DNA of 64,000 nt, taken from NCBI GenBank assembly GCA_958299035.1, contig CATQJL010000001.1, forward strand, positions 47,618,444-47,682,443, in the 5' to 3' direction. Every line of letters begins with the position of its first letter. The first letter of the stretch is position 1. This document shows, one piece after another, positions 61,201 to 63,693 of the stretch. The translations under genes were made by a program, and so were the position numbers. This stretch comes from Cylicocyclus nassatus (taxonomy: Eukaryota; Nematoda; Chromadorea; Rhabditida; Strongylidae). The notes under the pieces are model-generated. The model was not told the origin of the DNA. It was given only the letters and a program-made list of their open reading frames with translations, and did no database searches.

Positions 61201-63181
61201 AGCCGGCAAGCAACTCGTGTGTCGTTCGACGCAGCTTTTTCTCCTCTTTTTACCAGTTGTTTTTGGTTTCCGATTTATCAAGTTTTCCAAGATAAAATCA
61301 TCATAATTCAGGTTTTCCAGGGCGCCTCCGGCTGTACCCGGAATTTTCGAAAATTGCTAATCTGAAGCGGTAAACGCTTATTTGCTTTGTAAAATTAGTG
61401 TAAAACCATAATCCATTTTTGTAAGTTTCAAAATCCGACGATTTTGTTGGTGTTTGATGCATTTGTGTCTGAGACGAGCCTGCTAAAATTCGGTGGTTCT
61501 ATCAAAAAATCTATACAGAAATTATGACGAGTTCTGAAAAGTAGAAAAAAGTTGTGCTGTTTCCCGTAGAGTTTGCTCTATCCATACATGACTTGGATTC
61601 CTTCCGGGGGTTGTTATAAAAATTTGGAAAAATTGTGAAACTTGACCTTCTCAAAAAGCATGGGTCGCAGATTCCGATAGTTTTCCCAGAGGTTATTCAA
61701 TTTTGTGCGGTAGTTATATAACCATTAGAAAGAGAATGAAATGCTGCATCAAATGCTACCAGAATCTCTTACACATGTTTGTTCCACGAAATGTGGCGTA
61801 CGTTCGAAAAAAGCGACATTACTTTTGGAACGACCTAATAATTTGTATATTCATTTTGAAGTCCACAAGAAGTATTGCATACGAGTTGCAGCGTTGAGTA
61901 GAAGCGATTGACTGGCCAAGAAAACCCATCCACTTATTCACACAAGAAAATTTTTGTGTTTATCCTCGAAAATTTTACTTGCTCAAATAAATCTGTCACA
62001 TTCGTATGTGATTGTCCTTTATTAGTGCACTATATTTTTCATTTGTAAGTACCACTTCTACCGTATTTGCTCCTTTTCAATGGAAAAGAGGTGCATCTAA
62101 CCTACGCTCAGGAAGTTGAAATTGGAAAAGAGTCCGCGAGACTCTCCATCCCGTGAGCAAATTTGTGTCCTTTTAAATACATTAAGAATAACAGAGACTA
62201 GTAGGAACAAGCTTGTGGCGCAAAGGTTGCAGTTGAGATTAAATGAGCTCTAGAAAAGGAACTCAGGACTAGATTTATATCATATTGACAATGCCATTAA
62301 CAACAATATGCAATTTTGTTCTAATCATCTGTGAGGTGATCAAAGGAATAATGCTATACTACTATGCTACAAACAATAAGCACCCTTTCTCATCACTATG
62401 CATTTTTTGCATATTCCAAACTGAGTGCAGCATCGAAGGTAAATAAAATTCTTTATGTTCCCCACAACCTCGAAAAAGTAGAAAGTAAAATGTTTCGCAG
62501 ATGTGGATGACAGTAACAGTTTGGAACTAACGGCGTAGACTAAAGGAAGCTTAGGAGCAAGTTATCTGATTAACAACGTATGCTTGTCAACGTAACCAAC
62601 TACTCATCACATCCCTAATATGTAGCCATGGTCATATCGGTTGCTTCAGCGGATTTTGGGTTGGCAAGAGGTGTCTACAACAGCGAGTACTACAAAGTTC
62701 GTGGCGAAGACTTTCTACCATTGAGGTAAATCACCAGCTTTTCTCGCATCAACGAAAAACTTCACTATAGATGGCTGGCTCCCGAGTGTATCTCGAAAGG
62801 TGTTTTTTCGTCCAAAAGCGACGTATGGGCATTTGGTATCTTGATGTACGAAATTGTAGGAATGGGACAAAAACCATATCATAACATGGACAACAATCAG
62901 GTACGAATGAAAACGTACGTTAGTGATCTTGTGGGTTTCTACTGTGGTCTTAGGTTCTTGTCCATGTGAAAAATGGTGGAACTCCGGCAAAACCTGCATA
63001 TTGCCCTGACCAGCTGTAAGTTCTCGACTTCAGTGGTTTGCTGGATAATAAACCAAATGCTAACAGGTACAAAATCATGCAATTGTGCTGGGCGTACGAA
63101 AAAGAACAGCGTCCTACCTTTGCTGATATCCTGACAATGTTCGAAAAGCTTCGTGATAAGAGCGAGTTCCAAGTTAGTTGA
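169..63181 (+). CDS. rol-3: ROS1/ROL-3-like receptor tyrosine kinase, 5' incomplete
   Basis: Single-pass receptor tyrosine kinase of the ROS1/Sevenless family. About 50 exons chain in codon phase into roughly 2,000 residues. Order: FN3, propeller 1, FN3, propeller 2, two FN3, propeller 3, four FN3, transmembrane helix, kinase. Kinase signatures are complete: GTGSFGEV loop, VAIK lysine, HRDLAARN catalytic loop, DFG as ADFGLAR, WLAPE, SDVWAFG. The activation loop has the spaced tyrosines YNSEYY followed by RGE, typical of ROS1/ALK/insulin-receptor kinases. In C. elegans the family member ROL-3 acts in morphogenesis and viability; that role here is inferred from the family. The N-terminus lies left of the window. 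C. elegans ROL-3 is longer, consistent with a missing 5' part. Stop TGA is at 63179-63181. Introns are either about 50 nt or several kb filled with transposons. Three junctions (378/656, 9947/10123 and 48095/48146) could not be put in phase. Confidence 0.93.
401..602. mobile_element. MITE with GGCCCCGG termini and TCA target duplication
   Basis: A 202-bp element with about 25-bp inverted ends: AGACTTCACGCGA on the left matches TCGCGTGAAGTCT on the right. TCA lies directly outside both ends (398-400 and 603-605). A 3-bp duplication and GGCC-type ends suggest a Tourist/PIF-Harbinger derivative. It lies in an FN3 intron of rol-3. Confidence 0.8.
1238..1791 (+). other. intron, no recognised content
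   Basis: Intron of about 550 nt between the FN3 region and propeller 1. The donor follows QPT with phase 1. The acceptor is either CATCAG before 1792 or TTTAAG before 1780, and both keep the frame. I see no repeat, RNA gene or coding signal in it. Confidence 0.6.
1792..2643 (+). CDS. rol-3: rol-3 exons: beta-propeller 1, first blades
   Basis: Five exons in continuous phase: 1792-1935 (start may be 1780), 1988-2161, 2210-2351, 2404-2504 and 2575-2643. The reading includes [44 protein letters not shown] and AVDSVNGFLYFLNE. The last of these is a clear YWTD/LDLR-B style blade motif (DxxNGxLYF), as found in the ROS1 ectodomain propellers. Introns are 52, 48, 52 and 70 nt. The third (2352-2403) must use a GC donor to keep the frame. 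The final codon is split in phase 1 and joins 9295 across a 6.65 kb intron. Confidence 0.85.
2790..3741. repeat. Mariner-ended palindrome P1
   Basis: About 950 bp folding almost completely on itself. The left arm from TAATATTATCG meets the right arm ending AACCTAATATTA, whose complement begins TAATATTAGGTTGTCTC. The arms, each over 400 bp, match closely through TCATAATTAATGCACGTTTT and inward to the centre near 3265. Because it is a palindrome, the same peptide appears on both strands, so it is not evidence of a gene. No transposase is present. Sub-terminally it carries TAGAGCAAAGCAAGCTCTA in both arms. Confidence 0.88.
3845..4176. mobile_element. MITE, GGCACCGTCCACC family, copy 1
   Basis: Starts AAAAGCACCGTCTACC and ends GTGGACGGTGCCTTTA, inverted ends of about 16 bp. 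The interior continues as TCCTCGATTTTGAGTTCTTG, matching the other two copies loosely (33983-34611 and 44343-44732). Non-coding. Confidence 0.75.
4329..5247. mobile_element. Mariner element with Hsmar1-like ends (P2)
   Basis: A perfect 27-bp inverted terminal repeat, GGTTGGTGCAAAAGTAATGC followed by GCGTTTT on the left, with its exact complement on the right. TA lies at each edge (4329-4330 and 5246-5247), the mariner target. The end sequence is nearly that of the human Hsmar1/MADE1 family and cecropia-type mariners. I find no convincing transposase inside 0.9 kb, so it is non-autonomous or decayed. Confidence 0.88.
6021..7141. mobile_element. TTAA-flanked inverted-repeat element, piggyBac-like ends
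   Basis: TTAACACATTGACGACC at the left is matched by GGTCGTCAATGTGTTAA at the right, with TTAA as the possible 4-bp duplication typical of piggyBac. Close to the right end is a perfect 29-nt palindrome, CATGGTGTGTCAAG, one base, then its complement (7086-7114). The interior 6110-6340 and 6900-7060 is an array of ATTCGAATA-like units. At 6390-6560 it holds two monomers of the GTGCCAACTCCCAG/AATCGATAAA family. No transposase is seen. Confidence 0.75.
7768..9050. repeat. Inverted-repeat element with degenerate internal triplication
   Basis: GGGATTTCGAACGCCCGG and GGTGGGCAAATG on the left match the complement of 9016-9050 on the right at about 75-80%. Exact edges are uncertain. Inside, 8262-8289 is a perfect hairpin, CATTAGGTGGGCA and its complement with a 2-nt loop. 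About 8310-8690 contains three degraded direct copies of a unit of roughly 165 bp (CACATAACTTTTTCAT words). Open frames here (8673-9149 minus, 8917-9213 plus) lack any known domain. Confidence 0.5.
9295..9947 (+). CDS. rol-3: rol-3 exons: end of propeller 1 and an FN3 domain
   Basis: Exons 9295-9493, 9544-9695, 9750-9850 and 9903-9947, all joined in phase. The first carries [15 protein letters not shown], the last propeller blade. The second leads through [16 protein letters not shown] to [14 protein letters not shown], an FN3 A-B strand with the conserved Trp. The third supplies [13 protein letters not shown], and the fourth [10 protein letters not shown], the FN3 tyrosine-corner and F strand. 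Introns are 50, 54 and 52 nt. The exon after 9947 was not fixed. Confidence 0.85.
10123..12004 (+). CDS. rol-3: rol-3 exons: beta-propeller 2
   Basis: Proposed exons are 10123-10209, 10262-10344, 10403-10587, 10830-10923, 10981-11066 and 11832-12004. From 10123 on, each junction keeps phase. Readings include [72 protein letters not shown] and [16 protein letters not shown]. These are repeated short beta-strand blocks with acidic turns, as in the second ROS1 propeller. The join from 9947 into the 10123 exon is out of phase by my reading, so a small exon or another splice site is missing there. The 765-nt intron 11067-11831 shows nothing recognisable apart from one copy of the AAAGC/GCTTT hairpin word near 11195. 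Confidence 0.75.
12049..15126 (+). CDS. rol-3: rol-3 exons: two FN3 domains
   Basis: Exons 12049-12141, 12203-12316, 12395-12498, 12613-12711, 14915-14989 and 15048-15126 join in phase. The first FN3 reads [19 protein letters not shown] and ends [13 protein letters not shown]. The second starts at [13 protein letters not shown] and continues with [20 protein letters not shown] and [17 protein letters not shown]. The pattern of Pro-rich linker, Trp on strand B and Tyr-x-Val strand is FN3. The 2.2 kb intron 12712-14914 holds a mariner-like palindrome and a MITE. The pair sits between propellers 2 and 3, as in ROS1. Confidence 0.85.
13331..14297. mobile_element. Mariner-like palindrome P3
   Basis: Left TACAGGTTGTCCCTGAAAAA and right complement TACACAGGGTGTCCCAAAAT, with TA at both edges. 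Matching continues inward (GTGAACAC/GTGCACAC, TTGCTTCGATGTCT on both sides). A second inner inverted pair, CCAAATCTGCCAAGCGCCTC at about 13975 and its complement at about 14090, surrounds the middle. No transposase frame is visible. Confidence 0.8.
14331..14581. mobile_element. MITE with about 60-bp inverted ends
   Basis: Left GTATCGTTCATTCGTTGACC matches the complement of the right end GGTCAACGAATAAACGATAC. Similarity continues through GACTGCCGACCGCG. The centre holds two near-identical copies of AAGATGAGAAGAAT. It begins only 34 bp after P3. Confidence 0.8.
15229..15266. repeat. G-rich tract
   Basis: 38 nt of G with occasional A, containing several GGG runs that could form a quadruplex on the coding strand of the intron. 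Confidence 0.85.
15357..15741. mobile_element. MITE, AAAGCAGYGTCCAGG family, copy 1
   Basis: Left AACATTAAAAGCAGCGTCCAGG, right complement AACGTTGAAAGCAGCGTCCAGG, about 385 bp. A second inverted pair, TCTCACGTG, lies inside. Same family as 33193-33575. Confidence 0.75.
16658..17611 (+). CDS. rol-3: rol-3 exons: start of beta-propeller 3
   Basis: Exons 16658-16764 and 17497-17611. The first is reached in phase from 15126 and reads [19 protein letters not shown], a propeller blade. The second is best started after TTCCTTGTAG at 17497, giving [19 protein letters not shown] and then [14 protein letters not shown] at 17507-17509 would open a different frame ([10 protein letters not shown]), so this exon can be read in two ways. 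The 732-nt intron between them shows nothing recognisable. Confidence 0.75.
18793..19440. mobile_element. Mariner-like palindrome P4
   Basis: Left AGGTTGTCCCGAAAATTCTGTCGTTT and right complement AGGTATGTGCCGAAAGTTCTGTCGTTT. The arms continue inward: CTACCACTTGAGCTTTGACC faces GGTCAAAGCTTAAGTGGTC, and ATTTTGAATTAGGTCGCC faces GGCGACCTTACTTAAAAT. About 650 bp, non-coding. Confidence 0.82.
20744..26246. mobile_element. PIF/Harbinger DNA transposon, 5.5 kb
   Basis: Inverted ends GAATGATATCCACGAAAGTCC and its exact complement, flanked on both sides by CAG (20741-20743 and 26247-26249), a 3-bp duplication as expected for Harbinger. Near the ends the words AAATGGACTT and AAGTCCATTT recur, possible protein-binding repeats. 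It contains a broken HARBI1-type transposase on the minus strand (23398-24678). The Myb/SANT partner protein usual for Harbinger was not found. The rest (20900-23390 and 24700-26000) is AT-rich and without a recognisable gene. Confidence 0.85.
23398..24678 (-). pseudogene. Harbinger transposase (HARBI1-like DDE nuclease), broken
   Basis: Read in segments from 24678 leftward. N-terminus: [18 protein letters not shown]. Then, in another frame, [20 protein letters not shown] and [19 protein letters not shown], a helix-turn-helix region. First catalytic Asp: [10 protein letters not shown]. Then [11 protein letters not shown] and [11 protein letters not shown], then second Asp: [10 protein letters not shown]. 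Glu: [13 protein letters not shown]. The C-terminus is acidic ([16 protein letters not shown]) and stops at 23398. All three DDE positions are there, but a frame break near 24450-24481, stops or a frame change near 24110-24060 and a TAG between Asp2 and Glu make this copy inactive. DDE nucleases of this family cut and paste the element in the nucleus. Confidence 0.88.
26881..27020. mobile_element. Short MITE, GGCCCGTATGCAC ends
   Basis: GGGCCGCATGCACTAACAT on the left, complement GGCCCGTATGCACTAACAT on the right; 140 bp. Inner GGCGAGGGCAGCGGCGTCCCC pairs with GGGGGACGCCGCTCCCCTCGCC around the centre. GC-rich, non-coding. Confidence 0.8.
27071..27803. mobile_element. MITE with about 75-bp inverted ends
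   Basis: Left CGTATGCACGTACATCCCCT followed by GGGGAGGGGAGGGGATCTGA; right end is the complement at about 90%, including CATATCTC. An inner pair, GATCCCCAGGGAATTCCCTGG at about 27266 and GATCCCCAGGGCATCCCCTGG at about 27590, repeats the pattern further in. It shares the CGTATGCAC end word with the neighbour at 26881-27020. Confidence 0.82.
28359..29316. mobile_element. Mariner-like element P5
   Basis: TA then AGGCTGCTGCATAAATTCTG on the left; complement of the right end is AGGCTGGTGCATAAGTTTTG, with TA at the edge. Both continue TC(C/T)TATTT. About 958 bp. Inside there is no transposase I can support. Confidence 0.75.
30663..31532 (+). CDS. rol-3: rol-3 exons: rest of beta-propeller 3
   Basis: Exons 30663-30855 (a start at 30647 is possible but in another phase), 30990-31095, 31148-31292 and 31368-31532. 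Readings include [51 protein letters not shown] and [17 protein letters not shown]. These are YWTD-like blades: hydrophobic strand, Asn/Gly turn, hydrophobic strand. Choosing AG at 31146-31147 gives a 52-nt intron and keeps the frame across a poly-A stretch. The 13 kb intron upstream is the Harbinger-bearing one. Confidence 0.85.
31619..31734 (+). CDS. rol-3: rol-3 exon: first part of FN3 after propeller 3
   Basis: Reached in phase 1 from 31532. It reads [18 protein letters not shown], then a PPP linker, and ends QTCYD before a GTTAGT donor. The next exon, 13.8 kb downstream, begins VYFTRKN in the same phase. Together they make YDVYFTRKN, a normal FN3 C' strand, which supports the very long intron 31735-45553. 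Confidence 0.8.
33193..33575. mobile_element. MITE, AAAGCAGYGTCCAGG family, copy 2
   Basis: Left ATTAAAAGCAGTGTCCAGGC, right complement TTTTAAGGCAATGTCCAGGC, both continuing AAATCTGG. Further inward CACTGCCCAAGGGGCAGCGCAAAT faces ATTTGCGCTGCGGTTTGGGCAGTG. About 383 bp, close to copy 1 in length (385). Confidence 0.78.
33983..34611. mobile_element. MITE, GGCACCGTCCACC family, copy 2
   Basis: TTAAAGGCACCGTCCACC at the left, GGTGCCTTTAA at the right. Interior shares GAATCCGCGA, GGGCGGGCATTACTGGAGGA and CCAAAAGCTCAA with copy 3. The 135-codon open frame 33953-34360 lies inside it and has no homologue I recognise. Confidence 0.8.
35285..36300. repeat. Degenerate tandem array of AAACTTTGCACAC monomers
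   Basis: Three units of about 170-180 bp at 35285-35700, each running from ATGAAACTTTGCACAC-like words through CTTCGGGGTGGGGCGG, GTGTCRCTAAT, TTGATTTATTGATTTT and TTAGCGATTTTGTTATG. Two more divergent units follow at 35990-36300 (ATCTAAACCAAATTTGGCAG, GTTTTGTTCA). A further single piece is at about 36600. The key words recur in the elements at 48754, 53333 and 57954. Confidence 0.65.
37332..37656. mobile_element. Short relative of the 6021-7141 element
   Basis: GACACATTGACGACCGCTTGAC on the left and GTCGTCAATGTGTTTA on the right. The word CTTGACACAC occurs three times near the left end, including GCTTGACACACACGTTGTGTCAAGC, an imperfect palindrome like the one in the larger copy. About 325 bp, non-coding. 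Confidence 0.7.
38275..41297. mobile_element. 3 kb inverted-repeat element with ACCTTGAGGTA array
   Basis: Left TGAGGCCGTATTCGTCATTG, then CTACC and TTGAGGTAAAATGAA. The complement of the right end (41220-41297) reads AGAGGACGTATTCATCATTG, CTACC, CGAGGTAAAATGAA. ACCTTGAGGTA or its complement occurs about ten times, clustered at 38298-38510, 39170-39195 and 41195-41275. The word CGTATTCATCA recurs beside many of them. Between the clusters are unplaced open frames (38546-38815 and 39610-39885) without a recognised domain. A 203-bp MITE (39921-40123) is nested inside. Confidence 0.7.
39921..40123. mobile_element. MITE with TACCCTA ends, copy 1
   Basis: TACCCTATCTTCAGGTGTAT then AAGCCGCACCC on the left; complement of the right end reads TACCCTATTTTCAGATGTAT then AAGCCGCACCC. 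203 bp with TA at both edges. Nested in the 38275-41297 element. Confidence 0.85.
41946..42021 (+). repeat. Perfect 38-bp tandem duplication
   Basis: The 38-nt unit beginning CCTTGCAATGCAATCATAGA occurs twice head to tail with essentially no differences, so the duplication is recent. Confidence 0.9.
42660..43118. mobile_element. MITE, GGATACTTGGTGACC ends
   Basis: Left GGGAAGGATACTTGGTGACC then ATGGCCTTTTG; the right end is the complement, GTGGCCTTTTG being the only early difference. About 459 bp, non-coding. Confidence 0.82.
43676..44292. mobile_element. MITE with TACCCTA ends, copy 2
   Basis: Perfect 27-bp ends: TACCCTAATTTCCGGGGTAT then AAGGCGC, and the exact complement at 44266-44292. 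617 bp. The end plan (TACCCTA, then GGTGTATAAG or GGGTATAAG, then a CGC) is that of 39921-40123, so the two are related families. Confidence 0.87.
44343..44732. mobile_element. MITE, GGCACCGTCCACC family, copy 3
   Basis: TTAAAGGCATCGTCCACC on the left, ACCGTGCCTTTAA on the right, 390 bp. Interior agrees with copy 2 over TCTCGACCTCCATGTTTTGG, GAGAATCCGCGA, GGGCGGGCATTACTGGAGGA and CTGCCAAAAGCTCAA. Confidence 0.8.
44986..45265 (+). mobile_element. tRNA-derived SINE with 12-bp target duplication
   Basis: A 280-bp insert bounded by the perfect 12-mer ATTTTGAAGGTC (44974-44985 and 45266-45277). The head resembles a tRNA: TGGCGTAGTGG fits an RNA polymerase III A box and GGTTGAATACC a B box about 40 nt later. 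The tail is a short (ATCCTTTT)-like repeat. Unlike a tRNA it continues some 200 nt past the B box and has no closing acceptor stem. It lies in the intron just before the FN3 exon at 45554. It depends on a LINE for movement; the RTE type is likely. Confidence 0.88.
45554..46542 (+). CDS. rol-3: rol-3 exons: FN3 domains
   Basis: Exons 45554-45729, 45777-45897 and 46354-46542, all in phase. The first completes an FN3 with [14 protein letters not shown]. The second opens the next FN3: [12 protein letters not shown], then [10 protein letters not shown] and EIKYK. The third continues VLQQASTL and ends with [16 protein letters not shown], a textbook FN3 E-F segment. Introns are 47 and 456 nt. Reading on past 45897 stays open for about 40 codons, but the splice to 46354 gives the better FN3. 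Confidence 0.88.
46543..47814 (+). other. intron, no gene; one C-homopolymer
   Basis: Intron of 1.27 kb between two FN3 exons. It contains an 11-nt C run at 47695-47705. I see no inverted repeat, RNA gene or coding sequence. Confidence 0.6.
47815..48286 (+). CDS. rol-3: rol-3 exons: FN3 domain
   Basis: Exons 47815-48095 and 48146-48286. The first reads [19 protein letters not shown] and SVQYKEA; 47951-48001 (51 nt, GT to AG) may be a further in-frame intron, after which [11 protein letters not shown] fits better. The second reads [19 protein letters not shown], an FN3 E-F segment. The obvious donor (48096) and acceptor (48145) do not keep the frame: the first exon leaves phase 2 and the second needs phase 1. 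A sequence error, an indel or a missed site must explain this. The second exon leaves phase 1 and joins 50448 correctly. Confidence 0.78.
48381..50013. mobile_element. Mariner-ended giant palindrome P6
   Basis: About 1.63 kb. Left TAGGTTGTAACATAAGTCTT then GAGACACTCTA; complement of the right end is TAGGCTGCAACATAAGTCTT then GAGACACTCTA. Pairing runs on through GATACGTCATGCAGTTTACA, the CGATAGAGCAAAGCAA motif and GCAAAAGTTCGCCCCAACTT. It reaches a core at 48754-49455 that is itself a separate repeat. No transposase was found. Confidence 0.9.
48754..49455 (-). repeat. AGCTGG/AAACTTGGCACAC element, copy 1
   Basis: Begins AATCTTATATATAAAGCTGA and a (TGTC)n tract, ends GCGAAGCCGGGTACGCCAGC then TAGT, which is the reverse orientation of copy 3. 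Internally an imperfect palindrome of monomers: CCAAACTTGGCACAC, GTGTCATAGGCTACTTTTCG, ATCGATTTTATCGATTTTT, GGGAGTTGGCACAGG, GTAATCGAGCATGC. It lies at the centre of P6. Superfamily unknown. Confidence 0.75.
50448..50930 (+). CDS. rol-3: rol-3 exons: last FN3 domain and transmembrane helix
   Basis: Exons 50448-50566, 50614-50779 and 50829-50930, in phase, with 47- and 49-nt introns. The FN3 is canonical: [34 protein letters not shown], then [16 protein letters not shown]. After a [10 protein letters not shown] linker comes a 20-22 residue hydrophobic stretch, [20 protein letters not shown], the single membrane helix. This fixes the extracellular side to the left and the kinase in the cytoplasm. 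Confidence 0.95.
50992..51666 (+). CDS. rol-3: rol-3 exons: juxtamembrane segment and kinase N-lobe
   Basis: Exons 50992-51129, 51226-51335, 51386-51450 and 51550-51666. The first starts with basic stop-transfer residues ([13 protein letters not shown]). The kinase begins [19 protein letters not shown] and reaches VAIK with the ATP-binding lysine. Next is [15 protein letters not shown], the alpha-C helix with its glutamate. The last reads [14 protein letters not shown] and [18 protein letters not shown], the hinge. [10 protein letters not shown] is very close to human ROS1. The last codon is split in phase 2 and is completed 8.4 kb away at 60048. Confidence 0.96.
52051..52577 (-). pseudogene. 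Reverse-transcriptase remnant, not RTE
   Basis: Read leftward on the minus strand: [19 protein letters not shown], then [10 protein letters not shown] (RT motif B region). A frame change follows, then [20 protein letters not shown] and RYMDHL, a decayed R-Y-x-D-D active site. Next comes [18 protein letters not shown] with [11 protein letters not shown]. The FLD-x-x-I ... K-T-D-x-F-N-F order is seen in reverse transcriptases of Penelope-like and related elements; the exact class is open. One stop and one frameshift break it. It ends abruptly at 52577 where the palindromic repeat begins, and no endonuclease was found. Confidence 0.65.
52578..53165. mobile_element. 588-bp palindromic repeat
   Basis: CAACTTAAGGTGGCAAATTGG on the left and the complement of CCAGTTCGCCACCTTAAGTTG on the right. 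The arms of about 250 bp include TTGATGAGCTGATTCCAA, GTGAAGTTATTGGG, TTTCAATGCATAATGTGC and GTGTACTGATTT. It appears to interrupt the reverse-transcriptase remnant. One arm of a second copy flanks the Harbinger element. Confidence 0.85.
53333..53800 (+). repeat. AGCTGG/AAACTTGGCACAC element, copy 2
   Basis: Starts ACTAGCTGGCTTACCCGGCT then TCGCCC, contains ATTCCCAGCCCCGTGG, ATCGACAAAGTCGATAAAAT, TGTGCAAAGTTTGGTCCGG and an (ACAG)n tract. Ends CATTCAATTTTAGATATAAA. Less palindromic than the other copies. The minus-strand open frame over it ([10 protein letters not shown]) is only the tetranucleotide repeat. Confidence 0.72.
54606..54642 (-). other. Hairpin over the RTE stop codon
   Basis: GTACTGAGGTCC pairs perfectly with GGACCTCAGTAC, 12 bp, with a 13-nt loop. 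The minus-strand stop codon of the RTE frame (54636-54638) lies within one arm. It may be the 3' structure recognised by the element's reverse transcriptase. Confidence 0.6.
54636..57400 (-). mobile_element. RTE-type non-LTR retrotransposon, degenerate
   Basis: Minus strand. Near 57330-57060: [19 protein letters not shown] and [20 protein letters not shown], the start of the endonuclease. Then [10 protein letters not shown] (about 56760-56700) and GSDHRLL (about 56460), the catalytic residues of an apurinic-type endonuclease. Reverse transcriptase about 56158-55366: [22 protein letters not shown] and the active site [12 protein letters not shown]-terminal region 54996-54640: [14 protein letters not shown] and [12 protein letters not shown], ending in another frame at WKLLY. 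Several frame changes and stops make it inactive. The end sequences are very like RTE proteins common in hookworms, which is the main hint for the organism. Confidence 0.88.
56818..56846 (+). repeat. Short GGTTAGTA tandem inside the RTE endonuclease
   Basis: About three and a half copies of GTTAGTAG. They lie where the endonuclease frame is lost between GGVGFVV and GDFNAKIG, so this is probably a later expansion or small insertion in the relic. Confidence 0.6.
57641..57770. mobile_element. 130-bp MITE with perfect 30-bp ends
   Basis: GTAAAGGCTGCTGCATGACG then AAGGCGCAAT on the left; the right end is the exact complement. Very high arm identity points to a recent insertion. Non-coding. Confidence 0.9.
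57954..58430 (+). repeat. AGCTGG/AAACTTGGCACAC element, copy 3
   Basis: Starts ACTAGCTGGCTTATCCGGCT then CCGCC. Palindromic about 58155: CCGGATCGGTTAAGAAATGG, GCCAAGTTTGGTCC, CATACATTTCGGGCCCCGG, ATCGATAACGAAAAGTGGAC and GTAATCGAGCATGC are all found in both orientations. The (CAGA)n tract and CAGCTTTATATATAAGATTA occur only at the right end, so that end is distinct. Confidence 0.78.
60048..60226 (+). CDS. rol-3: rol-3 exon: kinase alpha-E helix and catalytic loop
   Basis: Entered in phase 2 after TTCAG. It reads [20 protein letters not shown] and then [12 protein letters not shown], which has the catalytic Asp, the tyrosine-kinase AAR motif and the metal-binding Asn. It ends RRVTKI with a phase-1 G that becomes the Ala of ADFG. 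The whole exon is flanked by transposon-rich introns (51667-60047 and 60227-62649). Confidence 0.96.
60227..62649 (+). other. 2.4 kb rol-3 intron with palindrome P7
   Basis: Phase 1 on both sides. The palindrome 60822-61837 occupies the middle. The stretches 60227-60820 and 61840-62649 show no gene or clear repeat. Confidence 0.75.
60822..61837. mobile_element. Mariner-like palindrome P7
   Basis: TAGATCGTTCCTAAAGTAAT then GTCGCTTTTTTC on the left; complement of the right end is TAGGTCGTTCCAAAAGTAAT then GTCGCTTTTTTC, with TA at both edges. Inner pairs: AACGCCACATTTC/GAAATGTGGCGT, CATCCTCTTTCTAATG/CATTAGAAAGAGAATG, CCATGCTTTTTG/CAAAAAGCATGGG, TAGAGCAAACCCTA/TAGAGTTTGCTCTA. About 1,016 bp; no transposase. 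Confidence 0.85.
62650..63181 (+). CDS. rol-3: rol-3 exons: kinase C-lobe and C-terminus
   Basis: Exons 62650-62725, 62771-62900, 62954-63015 and 63067-63181, with introns of 45, 53 and 51 nt. They give [70 protein letters not shown] and [16 protein letters not shown]. The activation loop keeps the Y-x-x-x-Y-Y pattern. Translation stops at 63179-63181, eight codons after the last kinase helix, so the tail is short. A GTTAGT donor-like site overlaps the stop, so a spliced tail further right cannot be excluded. Confidence 0.95.
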
Positions 63182-63693
63182 TATAACTTGCATTGCAGGT
63201 AAGATGGTGTCAGCGAATTAGGGTTTCTTCAAGATAGCTGAACCGAATGTAAATGTCTGCCTTTGTGTTAACGCACTTCGTAAATGTCAGCTATACTGCT
63301 TAAAATTTATCCACCCTTATCAACACAATTGAATGGAAGGTTGGGTAGGAAAACTGAGCTACTGGGGAAACACAATCAAGAGCAACAAATGCAAAGCAAA
63401 AGAAGAGCATTTGTTAGTAGAGCATATGTATGTGTTGTTGGCAAACATCGCAAATGGCTCCCGTTTACTACTCATTGCTCTGCGGACAACTTAGGAATGC
63501 CGCAATCTCGGCCGAACTCTGCAAACTTTTAGCAGCCGCTATCGGGTAGAAAGCATGACACTATTGAAGACGAAGACTGCAATACAAAAAATAATAATGA
63601 CTTGTGCGGATGTCCAAGCAAAGTAGCCTGTTAACAGTATAGGTCTCTACCCAGAATTATCGCTTTCCATACTGCAACAACACGATCGAGTAG
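63182..63693 (+). other. 3' flank of rol-3
   Basis: Probable 3' UTR and downstream sequence. I see no AATAAA signal that I would trust. An open frame 63284-63532 ends MPQSRPNSANF, which could be a tail exon of the receptor, but no splice that I can verify joins it. No other gene is visible. Confidence 0.4.
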
